From Pogonophryne albipinna (taxonomy: Eukaryota; Chordata; Actinopteri; Perciformes; Artedidraconidae): a DNA stretch of 64,000 nucleotides. The notes beneath the pieces are model-generated. The model made no database searches and was not told the origin of the DNA. It saw only the letters and a list, made by a program, of their open reading frames with translations. The position numbers and the translations under genes were made by a program. Shown here piece after piece: positions 1-13,500 of the stretch; the first letter of the stretch is position 1, and every line of letters starts with the position of its first letter. Location: contig CM053264.1 in NCBI GenBank assembly GCA_028583405.1, positions 7,754,530 to 7,818,529 on the forward strand, given 5' to 3'.

Positions 1-2593
1 AACCAATCATTAAAACAGAGCCGACAAGCTAGCCAATCAGAGGGGACTGGGCTCTGGTTTCAGACAGAGGGTGAAAAGAGGTGCTGCAGCACAGACAGTA
101 TGAGACGCTTTTTGAACATTAAAGCACTAATTACAAATAGAAACCTGCGTATAAAAATGTGCATAACAGTGCATTCCTTAAGTATACACTTCTCTCTGAG
201 GTGGTGTTAGAATATAAGATCAGTGTATCTGAGCCCCCTGACAAAGCGCTCGGTGTGCAGTCTTATTAGCGGTGTCGTATCACTAACGGACCCCTAAGGG
301 AAGTCCCCCTGCTCCTCTTTATTCTGAGGTCAGCTCCCTAAAGACTCTCCTCTTCCTCTACCCTGCTTCTCAGGACCATTTCCTTCTCCTCTCCTCCATG
401 TTCATCATCATTCCACCTTTCAACACGCCCATGTTTCTCCTCATCTCATTTGAACACCCGTCTGTTGTTTTTCCCCTCTTTAGTTCAAGGCTGATGGGCC
501 AATTATCCCGTAATGGAAGCAATGTTTACTACAGTGCTTATTAAATGACATTATACTCATATTAAATGCACAGAATACCATATACATTTTGAGTAAGATG
601 CTACAGAAAACCCTTCAGATGGGTTTTTATCAGTTTTTATATCTATATTGGTGTTTATGCATGGACTCCAGCTGTCATATTGTCAGTGTCCATCAGAGCA
701 TGAGGACATATAGGCGGACAGGAGGTTTGTGATTGGCTGAAACTCAAAAGTCATGACATTCACGCCTCATTGGGAAGCACTCTGCAGTCATATGTCTCTG
801 TCAAACACCAGGATGGATTATTACTGCTGCGTTAGAGCGCCAATAGCATTTAAGTCACAGTGATATTAAATTATATATTTTTTACATCAGATTTCTTCAT
901 TTCAATTTGGATTTAATTTCATAACAGTATAGTGAGATCAAGGGCACACTGAGAATATATAAAAATGTTTATTGTCATATTAATTAGTGCCCTAAAAAAA
1001 TAATGGTGCAAGTAAGGTGCAGGAATTAGAATAATACAAATGTAAGATTTAAAAATAAATAATGTAATACTTATTATCACTATATATAGTTCACATATAA
1101 ATATATATATATTATTACACCTCGCCATATTTGATTCTACTGCACAGTATTTATTATCTAATCTTTTTTATGTTCCACTATATAGATTTTTCCTGCAACT
1201 TATGGCACGTCGTATTATTATCTTTACTTTGATTTGAAATGATATTAAGTATTTTGTGTGTTGCATCGTTGGAAGAACCTGAGACCTTAGATTTGCATTG
1301 CCAAAACGACTCTGTTGCTCTCCCATTTAACTGAGTTTACAAGTGTCTTAAGAATATATGATGATTAAAGAAAATATATATTTTTTAAAGAAGTTTCTCT
1401 GCATCATCTCTCACTGCCCCACCTTCCATCTTCACAGTGTCTAAACACACCCTCTCTGCCCACCTTAGAGCTGTCAGTCCAGTATTGTGAGCAGGGTGTA
1501 TGGGCAGTACAGTGGTGGGGGGGGGGGGGGGTGGATGTGGGTAATCACAGCTATCCATTTCATCTAACAGCGGGAAGACGATGCTCCCAGTGGGAACGGT
1601 GTGGTGGTAAAGCACCCCCACCCACTCACGGGAGATTAGATTTCTCCACCTCGACCCACATTGTAGTCAGCACTACAGATGCCTATCTTTGCCTGTTCTC
1701 TGACTGCAAACAGCAGCAGGAACAGGGGGGGGGCAGATAAAGGCCTGCCAGGGTCTCCGGAGACAGCGGGCCTGTCTGAACACACAGCTGGAGAACATTT
1801 CCTCCAAGAATTCGTACCATAACCCAAACCCTAAATGTAGCTCATCAGAGGAACGTTCTGTATTCCTTCTTTTGGTCGAGCTGATTATTGGAGACATATG
1901 TGAGCGCCGGTCTACTTTTTCCGATAACCTTTGCCACCGTAAACTAAATCTGAAGACACATTTGATGTCAGATTGACAGATGGCACGCATTTTCTGGTAA
2001 AAACCGCATCAGAAACAGTAAAAGAAAGTTCAGTTAGGAAAAAAAGGAAACTCCCTATTACTACGCGGTGAAATAAGGCAGATGCTAGGTGTTGAAGTCG
2101 GTCTAAATGGGATCAATAGTCCAGCGCAGAGCGTTCCCATCAGACCCTGCTGCGCTCATTGAAATGACACGCGGCCTGTGAGCTGCCTCTGACCCCGATA
2201 GATGGATAGGAACACGGCCAGCCAACACATCACATGACTTAGTTAACATGGCATTCAATAAAGAGGAAAAGTAAAGCAACCAAAACAGATATTTGGTAAA
2301 TAAAACCCAGATATATTTTATTAAGATGGTGGTGATTTGTATTCATTCTTTCAGAGACGTATAAGACATAATCAAATATTATAGACTGCTATTGATCAAT
2401 CTATACATATATCGAACTCCAGATTGTGTAAAGAGATCACTCAGAAAGGGGGGGGGGCGAGGAGTGGCGGCTTTATTCCTCTCACCTTTGATTTATCTTT
2501 AACCCGTTTATAAATTAATTTAATGATCAGGTTTACCCGATGCAGTGGGGTTTGGTGTGACCTGTCGTGTGTGTGTGTGTGTGTGTTTGACAG
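1..2593. other. slx9: Non-coding: slx9 upstream intron or flank
   Basis: No exon could be supported here. The sequence holds AT-rich stretches, a run of 15 G at 1517-1531 and a (GT)10 tract at 2567-2586 just before the slx9 exon. Short open frames on both strands lack conserved-looking protein and splice context. Confidence 0.5.
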
Positions 2594-4064
2594 GCCAAGA
2601 AGACAAGAAACTCAAGACAAAGAAGGAGAAGATGAAGGAGAGGAGGGATCGATGGATGAACAGTGAGTTTCTATCTGCACCAATATGAATACACACATAT
2701 TTAACAATGATATTTTATTGTCAGATCAAGGATTTCATTGATGTCTATTGTTGGCCAGTTGAAGAATGAGTGACCTGATAGATGAGTGAGTTTGGGGCTT
2801 TTTGCTCCATGTTTGGGTCAGTCTGTGTTTAGATTTTAATTCCTCACCGCGCCGCCATGTCCCATAATCACCATCAGGCCTGAAACCCAACCTTGTGCTG
2901 AGCCAATCAATTCCCGAGTAACACAACACGTATCCTGTTCTGGCGTCTAATTAGGTGCTAATGGCCGCGAGGCTCGATGCCGCTGAAACCCAAGGCTGAC
3001 CGTTTTCAGGAATTAGAATAAAATCAGAAAGAAATCTGACCTTTTTTCAGATAATGGAGGGCAGAGTCTGATCAGAGTGCGTTCTGAGAGACTGATAGCC
3101 GTGTTGAGGCTTGAAGCTCCTGATTGGAAACGCACCTTTTTAGTTTTTCCGAACATGTTTTTCTTATTTCCATGTATTGTGAATGGAGTTGTATTGTGTG
3201 GCTCAGCATGTCCCTCTCTGCCTCCTCTCAGAGATCAGCTCCATCAAACTGGCGAAGGAGAAACAGGCGTTGGAGGCCCGGCGGCAGGCCACGCCGGTGG
3301 TGGGGGACATGAGGCCGCTGGCCGACGCCCTGCCGGAGCTCTTTGAACTCATCGGGCCCTCCACCGCGGCCCCCGCAGCGCGCCGCAAGAGCCGGAAAAA
3401 CAAAGTGTAAGTGCCAAGGTGACCTCTCCGGAAGGAACCCAGCGTGGTGCTCCGTAATTATCACATTTCTCCTGTCCTTGAGAAGAGAACCAGTCGCAGA
3501 TACTGTCAGACGTTTAATCAACACATAGGATTTAGATTAAAGGACGCAGTGAGTGTTGAGTGCCGTGATCACACATCCTCCTTGTGGATGGTGCGGAGGT
3601 GCCCACACGACTCACAGGCTCTATTTAGTAGCTGCCCACTGATCCTAATTCTAGGATGGGTAAAATAGAGACTACATTTCATTGTAACCGGTGCCAATAT
3701 GTGTGACGTTTAGAAGAATATTAAACTTCCATTTTCATCACTAGACGTCTTGAGTTGAAATAGTTTTCTGTGTGTTTCCTCCAGGCCGGTGAAGAGGCCT
3801 GAGCCGACAGATTTCAGCCAGATGAAACAGTCACAGAAACGCCGATTCCTGTGAGCACATTTCCTCATCAATATTATTCACATGACATGTATCGGCCTCT
3901 CCTCCACACAGCTGAACACGTGTGTGTGTCTTTTTAGGGAAACGGAGAGCAGCCGGTTCGACAGCGCGGTGAAGACGCTCTCCGCCAAGATGAACCCTCT
4001 GGCGGATATCGGGGAGCAGCTGAGGAAGAGGATGAGGCAGGAGGAAGAGCAAGGGCCCAGCTAA
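2594..4064 (+). CDS. slx9: Slx9/FAM207A ribosome biogenesis protein, 3' four coding exons (partial)
   Basis: Exons are 2594-2662, 3232-3406, 3785-3850 and 3938-4064 (TAA at 4062-4064), all with GT-AG borders and continuous phase. The joined product reads from a lysine-rich stretch (KEKMKERRDRWMNKISSIKL) through the family signature VVGDMRPLADALPELFEL. It then passes FSQMKQSQKRRFLE and ends in NPLADIGEQLRKRMRQEEEQ. This is the order and spacing of the C-terminal half of vertebrate SLX9 (human FAM207A/C21orf70). Yeast Slx9 is a nucleolar 40S pre-ribosome export and maturation factor, and the vertebrate role is inferred from that. The 5' exons were not found in the first 2.6 kb and probably lie outside the window. 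The adjacent adarb1 matches the human 21q22.3 neighbourhood, which supports the call. Confidence 0.9.
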
Positions 4065-4179
4065 CAGCAGCTCCTCCACAGACACTCATCTACAGACGCC
4101 CCCTTTCCCTGACTGAATCATGCTCCACACAGAGGTGAAGACGAAGTGTAGTATTTGCACTTCACTCCTCCTCTTCAGT

Positions 4180-4185
4180 AATAAA
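4180..4185 (+). terminator. slx9: slx9 polyadenylation signal
   Basis: AATAAA lies 116 bases after the slx9 stop codon. It is the first canonical poly(A) hexamer downstream on this strand. Confidence 0.7.
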
Positions 4186-7100
4186 CCGTTAACTCTGAGC
4201 TTCTGTGTGTTTTCTGCTACACTTCATTTGTATTGGCTCCCAGCATCATTTACAAACGTATGCTTTGTTTCTGTCCACCCACACACTCATCACTCTGATA
4301 GTGACTATAAGATCAGAGTGACTCATCAGTAATAACCATAGCAACTGCACTGATCTATGTTAATGTGCAGAACATCCACGTGTTGGGAGATGTGGGGGCA
4401 TCTTTAATATTTAATAAAAACACCTCTGTATTTGACTTTTCACTTAATCATACGATACCATGCCATGAAAAAAATTCTCATGATGTTTTTCAAATTGTGT
4501 TTGAAGTTTGTAATAGCTGAAACTCAAGTACTGTGAATGAGTACACCTGAGGTACTTGAGTAAATACATGTTATGCTAATACATTCTTCTACTCCACTAT
4601 CATTTGGAAGGTAATGTTGTCGTTTTTAAATTACTTACAGTTTTTTTATTACAGATTATTACCTAATACAAATCCTCCGCCAACATGGCCTCCGTTTGTT
4701 TATTAGTTGTTGCAAAATGTCTTTTAGTACTTTAAAAGGCGCTATATAGATAACATGTAATAATGATATATCATTTTGCCACTTTCTTGAGAAGTTATTT
4801 AGACCAGGAGCAGCGGACGAAGCTTTAATCTGCTTATGTTTGGCTGAAAGTCCGTAACCAGCAGAGCAGGGGAAGACAAAAGCTTCAGCAACGATCACAA
4901 AAAGATACTCCAGTATATCTGCATGTAGAAGTATGTAAGTAGTATCCTAAAAAATGTGCTTTACTGTGATTGTTATACATACTGTGTAATTAAAAGTTGA
5001 ATGTTTCCCTTGAAATGTAGTAGAAGTAACCCGGAGTACATGTAAATAAAGCAGGCGTTTGTAAGTCATTCAATGTGATGAGTTCCAGTTTATCTTGTCT
5101 TCTTCACCATGCATGTTAGAAAATATGTAAGTGAGCAAAGAAAAGAGACAACGATGAGACTGATCAATACTCCGCGCAGCCATTAGGACTCATTAATAAT
5201 GAACGAGCACAGTGTCAAATGAAAGTAATCAGAGATTGTTTTAATAAATTCCTCTGCAGATGTTTGACCTCCCCTCTCGGACAGGTACGGACACATCCAC
5301 AGGTTCTGAGTGACATGTTGTGTCATGTGGCCGTCAGACATTCCTCCTTCATAGAGAGAGACCTGACAGTGTGTGTCGTCACCGGCTGATCCTCGGAGGT
5401 GAACTGAGGTATAACACACACACATTTACTTTATACTCCTACTCATTTCAGAGGCAAATATTATACTTTTCACTGTATTTTAACAATCACTATGTACATT
5501 AAAAACACATATAAGCTGATATGGTATAATGAATACTGTAGTACTAATTTACACATTTTATTTTCAAAGTATCCAAATTGCTCGCCAACTACAACACTAA
5601 AATGCTCTTACATTTATAGAAAACTGAGAAAATAATAAGCATAATACATAATACTGCAATAATATCCATTCTGCATAACGAGTACTTTTGATACTCGAAG
5701 TACATTAAGCTGATAATACTTATGTACTTCATATTATTGTGAAATGGGTCATTGTGCAGAATGAGTTCTTTTACTGTTTGTACTATTTTTACTAAGTAAC
5801 ATTTTTGGGATCAGGACTTTTACTTGTAATGGAGTACTTTAACACTATAGTATTTCTACTTTTACTTGAGCAAAAGATCGAGATGGAGTTCTATATCCAA
5901 CACTGATTAAAGTCTTATGACAGTTGGATGACATGAGAAGAAAATGGGTGGAAATCACACATCATCTGCACAGGTGAACCATATTACCATGTATTGATAT
6001 GTAATGTCAGTATGTTGGCTTTAAATGAGTGCATGAGTTACAGGAACTGTTGTTAGAAATCATTATATCTGCAGAATGACTCAGATAAAGTTGTGGGGAA
6101 ACTAAACTAATGTACAGCTAAATGTATTTTCTTATCATATTCCTCCGCTGTTTCACAGATACAGTTGTTAAGATGATTATTCAACATTATGTTACATTAG
6201 TTAATTAGCAAGCGTAATTCATTTGAGAGCTCATATATGATATAATGCATGAACACATTACAGGTTTCTCTTATACAATCCTTTATTTTGAAGTCCCAGT
6301 GAACTAAATATGTTCCTGTTGCAGGACAACTGTACATGCTGCATATGATGAGCCACACAAGTTATTTTAATTAATTTGATCTTATTACCTGAGCTATGAA
6401 TGGAGCGAGTAAAGAGTTGGGACCTTTGTGCGTGTTCCTTGTTGAACATTTCCACTGTTATCTGACTCCAGATCAGCTGCAGCTCACTCACATATTTCTC
6501 TACATGACTCATTCATATCTGCTGGCATCTGCCATTATTTCCACTCTGTTTTCTCAGATCAACAGATGCTTAGACAGTGAGAATCCTGCCTCTGCCTCCT
6601 GAGTGCTGCACAGGTGATGAAGCAGAGGAGACTCTGCTGCAGGGCTTCCTCGCTCCTGCTTTAAAACACAGTGTGACTTAATGAGTCACCGTGCACTCAG
6701 ATTAACCTGAGAGCGTCCCGGGGAAGGATTGTCTGACAGCATTATAGGTCCCACAGTTTTAGATTTTTTTTTAGGCTTTAGGCCCCAACATATTAAATTA
6801 AAGAGGCGAGCACACGTTAAAAATAACCAACAAGTACACTGAAAGTCTTCATAAAATGTCACCTCTTTCATAAATCAGTGCAGAGGTGGTAGAAATGTGA
6901 CGTGATTGACCTTTTTTCTTAGATTTCCCCCCCTCTGCAGCCACATCTCTCCCTAAGGCCTCATCCATCCATTCACCAGACTTTCTCAATTTCCCCCCCA
7001 TGGACCCTCACATCTACACCTGTCCCCCCTTCCTCTGCAGCCTGCAGGTACAGAGCAATTACCTGCATCCTCATACTGCTGCAATATGACTGCAACATAA

Positions 7101-7465
7101 ATGGTGGTGGTATCGTCATATAATATACATACTGTACATATATTTTAGGAAGAGATGATTTAAAAAAATGTCTAATAAAGTAATTTCCTTCGTATATTTT
7201 TCATTAGAATATTAACTAGAGCTTTTTAGTAGTGCTGCTGTATAAATCCAGTGCTACACATGGCGAGTAAAAACAGTGTATCTGTCACTGTACAGGCTTT
7301 GTGTCCAATCAGTGTGTGTGCTGGTGCGTAATGCGCCCATGTGGCCTCATTTTCCTGCGCCCACCTCTTTCCTCTGGTCCAATAGGAGCAGGCATCTTTT
7401 GGAGCACCAGGAGAGCCCCGTCCCTGGCTCATACTGCCCGGTGATTCCTTCCTCTCTCTCCCGCA
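4186..7465. repeat. Intergenic slx9-adarb1 with two copies of a dispersed 'acttgagtaaa' repeat
   Basis: Two stretches (about 4530-5070 and 5420-5910) contain the motif family 'tacttgagtaaa / gtaatggagtac / ccaacactg', which recurs at about 36580-36840 and 40370-40800 in this window. It is a non-coding interspersed fish repeat. Its superfamily cannot be assigned because clear termini and a target-site duplication are not visible. No gene is seen between them. Confidence 0.5.
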
Positions 7466-7552
7466 GTGTGTGGAGCCCAGAGCCGCTGCATCACTGCACC
7501 AGGAGGGTACCTTCAGTCGGATACTCTGAGTGACAGCACCGGTAAACAGACA
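7377..7552 (+). promoter_or_regulatory. adarb1: Candidate upstream 5'UTR exon and promoter of adarb1
   Basis: A CCAAT motif (7379-7383, in ggtCCAATagg) precedes a GC-richer stretch. That stretch ends at a perfect donor context (aca|GTAAGTA, exon end 7552). A pyrimidine-rich ctctctcccgcag at about 7454-7466 could alternatively be an acceptor, which would make 7467-7552 an internal untranslated exon. Mammalian ADARB1 has several distant non-coding 5' exons, so this could be one. There is no transcript evidence and the link to adarb1 is only positional. Confidence 0.3.
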
Positions 7553-10500
7553 GTAAGTACCCGTTAATGGGTCAATTTCATACATAACATGTTTTACCTG
7601 CACCACTGTCTTTGCCCACTCAAAACTCCATTAGGAAATTTTCCCATTTAAATGTTCTTCATGTAAGGGATATAAGTACATGGCTCATTAAACACAACTC
7701 AGTCTTTTTTTGGACAAATTAAGCACTTTGAATAATACGGCATGTGTATGAGGTGAAAAGCAGTGGTAATGCCTGTTTAATTCCCACTTCGTTACCAAGC
7801 TAGCGTTTTACTACAGCGAAGTCCGCTGCATTTCGCGGCATTAAAACAGGTGATAGCTTCAACAGGCATCTTGGTGTATTATTGGACATAATGCTTTAAT
7901 ATGTTTTAACCATACGCCGAATTAAAGGGTTAGTCCGAATGAATAGCTTAGGATATACAATTGATTAATATCAAAAGCAACATGGCTGATTGTTACGTTT
8001 TCCTTTAAATTAATAGTTTCCTCGGTTAACTTTGGCGAGCTTTTCTCTTGACGTGAGCAAACGCGCAGCAAACACGACTCCTTAAATACCAACTCAAATC
8101 CGCAATATTAGAAGCATTTTCAATCATGTTATATTCGTGGATTAATCAATTTATTTGACAAGAGTAGCAAAATCTAATATGTTTATGGCAATACACATAA
8201 AACCAAATGTCAAAATCCGAGATGCGCAATCTGCATTATGTCCTGTCCTCCATGAAAACATCTACATTTAATCTGGATTATTTTATCAGCAAAAATACCT
8301 ATACATGAAATTATATAACAAGTTTAATAGTAAAAACAATTACAATTAGGTAAATAGGGGTTTGTTAGATCAAAAGGATAGTAAAAATCGCTTTTTTTTA
8401 TAGCAGTAAATGCAGTGAGGAGTGTTCAGGAAATAGCCATGGAACATCAATGCTTCTTGAGATGCTCAAACACCATAGAGGATAAAGGCTTTATAGATAC
8501 AGTGTTCAATAACCTGGCCTGCACCAAAAGGGTGTAAATCAAGTGGTTGTGATGCTCTTGAGATTAGCACACAGAAAACCGAGGAAATAGTTTTTGGCTC
8601 ACCACCTGACTCTCATGAAGCATCATATAAAAGCTTCTAATGCTTGAAATAATTTCAAATGTACCCAGATGCAACAAATATCCCTAGCTGGACTCACAGC
8701 GTGATCAGGGTCTCGCACCTGAAATCACACCTCGGTTCCATTGGCAGTTATTTTAGCTCTGAGCCTCACTTCCTGTTTCTGCAGGAAAAGTACAGCCCTT
8801 ATTTTCCAAAACATGTTTTCCACAGCGTGATCTGTGCAGTCCTTTGTTGCTGGCCCTGTCACCAGTGTGTGTTCAAATTACCCCATAAGGCATACTGAAA
8901 AATAACTTAAATAATCCAACATGCAGTCACTTTAAAATACAGCCTAATGCAAATTGTAAATTGTCACACACACACTAGCATTATTTCAGCACCATGATGT
9001 TGTTAAATGTATAAATTCACAACTAAACATCCACTTCCTAGGAAACACATATTAAAATACTCGTACGAAGACAACGGAACAACACAACGCCTAATTGGGA
9101 GATTCATTTTGCGCTGCGATCACTTCTGGCCTCTGCATGGCTCGGCTCAACTTGCCTTGGGCTTTTTCTCTCTTGTCTTCCACTTAGCCTGCCTGCACAG
9201 AAATAGCAGTAAAATAGGCGTATGACAGAATGCAGTATTCAAAGTCAGTGAGTCAGTCAGTGGGCATCCTAAGCAAAAATGCTCTCATTCTGTTGTATGA
9301 GGAGTTGTCAATTTAGATTGTGCAATGAAAAGATCAAATATGATATATATATATATATATATATATACATGAGAAATTCAAGTAAAAAAAAAGATCAAGT
9401 GGCTATTTCAGGTAGATATTTAGTTATAGAATATAATCACCATAAAACATGCTAGATAGTCATTAAATGTTAATGTTTAAAGTGTAAAGAAATACAATAT
9501 CGTATATTTCAACATATTCCTCAGGTTTTTCTTGATATTTTGAATAAGTGGATACATTTGTTGCTTTATGCTTGTTGGAAATAAAGCCCCTAAGTCTTGA
9601 GAAAGTTGTAAACACTGCACATGATTTACAAAGTATTTACCAACCCCCTACTCTGGCCCACTGCAACATTTAGAGTATTGAAGTATCCAGCCAGTATAAA
9701 GGACCAGGAAGTGATATAATGTATTTGTGTGCGTATCAGACGTTTGGTGACAGTCTCTCTCCGACTCAGCTTCTCTCTCAGGGATTAGCGGGGCAGTCTG
9801 GGCTCTTGGAAACATTTTGAAGACTGCCGAATCCTCTTTCAGACAATTACTGCGCCTCCAGCTTAACCCCCGTCTCACATCAGTCCTCTCCTCTCACACC
9901 GCCCTGCAGGCACATCCATGTGGACGGATTGTTTCCTGAAGTCAAGCATGGACACATTTCTTGGTATCATCACATCAATTTGTGCTCTTCTGTCATCTTG
10001 GATCTCGCTGTGAGACAGGAATATATCTGCCCGGTTTGTGCAGTGTGGATTTGACTGGATTGTTTCCAATTTTAGTACAACCCAAAGACTTGGCATATGG
10101 AAGTAGATACTGTCTTAGACTTTGGATGGACGATGATATTATAACATGGCATAAGTGTTGTCTTTCGCTGGGTTTGCTTCACAAAAAGTTATCATTTCTG
10201 AACTTACCAGAAGTTTTATAGACGTTTTGTTATTTTCCCATATCCAAGTAGTCATTTATAAAGTATCTCTTTGTATGGCCATCAAACCTTAGGAGGCAGA
10301 GCGTCGACTCGTCCACCAATCGGAGGGTTTAATCCGTCTAGCCCCTGCAGTCAAAATGTACACGTTTTCAGCCCCTGCAAAGACTGGAAAATGCTAAATA
10401 AATGCATACGTCGCAATATCGATATCAAGGTGTTTGATCCACATATCGTGATATTTCATTCTTTCCATATCGCCCAGATAAATGGACAGGGATTATAGTT

Positions 10501-13500
10501 GGTCGATGTGTGGACGACGATGGCTCCAAGTGATCTAACCAATGTCTGTTCATCCACTGGGAGACACAGTTTGTTAATGTATTGGATAGGATATCACAGC
10601 AGCGCCTAATACAAGCTGGTAAACGCAGAGAATTATTCAATACAACTCCACCTCATGACTTAATAACAAATAAGGCTTGAAAACACCGCTGCTCTTGTCC
10701 TATGTCCAACACCACTCATTTCATTTAATCGTTTATTTGGCAGGGACAATGCACAATAATGAACACTTAAAACATTCAAATATGTCAAGCGTAACAGTGC
10801 CAGATTTAGCTTTGAGCTAATTTCCATCTGCAGTCCCTCACATAAAACATTTCAGAAAATTACATTTTACAAACATAGCAAAAACAAAATACATGATATG
10901 CAAAAGAGCAAGAGCAGCTTGTATACACAAGTATTTATGACATGGTAATACAATATAGCAGCTACGACATATAAAGTGCAAGAGAAGATACAAGATCTAC
11001 CTAAAGTGCGAGAGAAGATACCCCTGCTGTGTTAAAGTGCATTTAGCGGTGTAACTAATGTCTTTAGGGATGTACAAGCTCTTTTATCTTCTGACAGCCT
11101 GCTCAAAGAGTCCAACATGCTAAAACATCATTGACTGGTTTTAGTGTGACTGGAGGAATGCTGTTTGTTTTGGTTCATCATTCATTATGACTCATTATGT
11201 TACCCATCACAAGGCAGAGTGATGGAGCCCTGCTGTATTTGAGTCAGTGCTGGTATTAGATGTGTGTGGAGCGCTGATGACAGATGGCTTAAAATCACAC
11301 CGTCAGAGGCGGGAATGCGCTGTGAGGTTTGGAAATATGTTAAGCCGTGTGATTGGATACATCAGCAGCAGTGAGGAGATGATGGAAGCCCCGGTGGACA
11401 GTGATGGAGGAGAGGCACATGGTGTATGGCATCAATGGATGGATGACTGAATAAGGAATACATGTTGATGGTTAAGGAGGAAGGAACATATGTCTAGGGT
11501 GGGAAGAAAAAAACAACACAGGTTGGAAGTGCAAAGAAAGAAAGGAACGATTACACCACTTATTTATAATTGTACTTAATTGTAGTAAGTGATATTTCCC
11601 TTTTTGTTGCCACTTACATTTCAAAATGTTACCAACGTCTTGATCCCTATCTGTAAATCTTGCATCTCCTTTCCTCCATCTTCAGCCCGTGTGTGTCGAT
11701 ACTAGTTCTGCTGCCTCAGGTTCTGAGACGCTGATGTGTGTTTTCCCAGAATCCTTCCTCGAGTCAGCGCTATTTCTTCTGCCTCCGTTCTAACTTGAAT
11801 TTTTAACGGGGGTCAGCGTTGTCGTGTCGAGCTGCCGCCGACATACCTTTAATATTTCATAGGTTGCCCCCTTTGACGAAGCAGAGTGAGCGCTGGCCCT
11901 CATTAATGGCAGGCAGGCTATCAGAGGCCTGCTGAATCATTCATCGCTCCTCAACTGCTCTTCAATGCATCCACCGCAGATACACACTCACGCCACTGTG
12001 TGTGTGTGACTGCAGCATGTAATGGCAGTGTTAAAGTTTATGATCTGTGTTCAGATATTGGACGTGTTGATGATGTCATCACTCAAAGCCGGCCCAGCTC
12101 TACCTTCATCTGCACGTCTTTATTCTCTTATTATTCCCTCAATGCACAACATGATTGAACTCTCACAATATATCTGCTGGGAATTGTCGATCAATACCAA
12201 CGATTGAGCGAATCCTTGAGTCGATCTGGGACTCGTGGTTCACTCATGCTGCATGGCTTTCTAGATTCCGTCATTCATTCATCAGTTTGCTTTCACGCAC
12301 ATTTCCTTTGCAATAACAACCAATGTTGGACGGAGTTGGAGAAGAGAACGCTGTGCAAACACATGCAGTGGACCTGAGGCGCTAACACTAGCGTAGAAAT
12401 AGCATTGCCTATCATTAAGGATTCCCGAACAACAAAATAAAATGGAACGTGCTGGAAGCTTAGGGGATTTGCTATAATAACTGCAATGAGCTGTCCCTCT
12501 ATATATAGGCTTAACCTACTTCATTCCACAGTGGGATTGCCACAATAATTAGAATGTTCATATGCTTTAGAAATACGTCTATTGTATGGATTTGAATCCC
12601 AAACAAGATACAAACCAGGCAGCGCTAGTAGGTAGCCCGTACCATGTTTCAACAGTCATACTATTAGATAGAAAGGAAGTCAAAGTTCAACAGAAGTAGC
12701 TGAATCCAAGGCGAAGTGCAGTCCCAAGGAACGTTGACATTTAATGATCAAAAAGAGACTTTAGCTCAAACACTTGACTTGCAGGAAATGACTAAAACCT
12801 ATTAAAAAAACAAATTAACTTGAAGTAGTTAATTGACTAGAAATCCTAAGTGTGTTTGCCAGATGCTAATTTGTGTGTAGGGATTCTGTACTGTTGAGCA
12901 CATGTACATTACTTTGTGATAATGGACTTCACAGCATCCTTTTGACCCAGGATGTGATCTTGTGCTGCTCTCATGTATTTAGAGAGGACTGTGTGTGCAC
13001 GGTGGTCTGCCACTCGTCAGTGAGAGCCCCCGTCACTGAGTCAACAGAGCATGAGGTGAACGCAGGACTCTGCTCTTACGCAACCACTGCAGACCGACTC
13101 CCCTCATGGCGTGATCAATGGTGACGAGACCAATGCAGCTGTGAGGAGTCTTCTGTGAGACGCGCACTTTCACCCAAACCTGATTTATTCCTTCTAAAAA
13201 GTATTCTAAATCTAATGACGCCTCTGTAGAAGCACGTCAGCTGGCATCACGTCACAGAGGATGCTCTATGCTTATTTTAGGAGGGGGGAGCGGTGTGCAC
13301 AGAGACAGTGCGTCAGACGGGGGCCAGCAGGGGCCGCGCTGTGACTGGACCCCTGGGTGTTTCTGCTGCGGGGACACAAGGTGACTTTGTGGAGCAGAGA
13401 GGAGTCACTGCCTTCAATGGGACTGCAGCATGGCTGTGATGTTTGCGCAAAGCATTGCATTGTGGGATATAATACATTTTAAAGTCAGTTAGCTCACTCT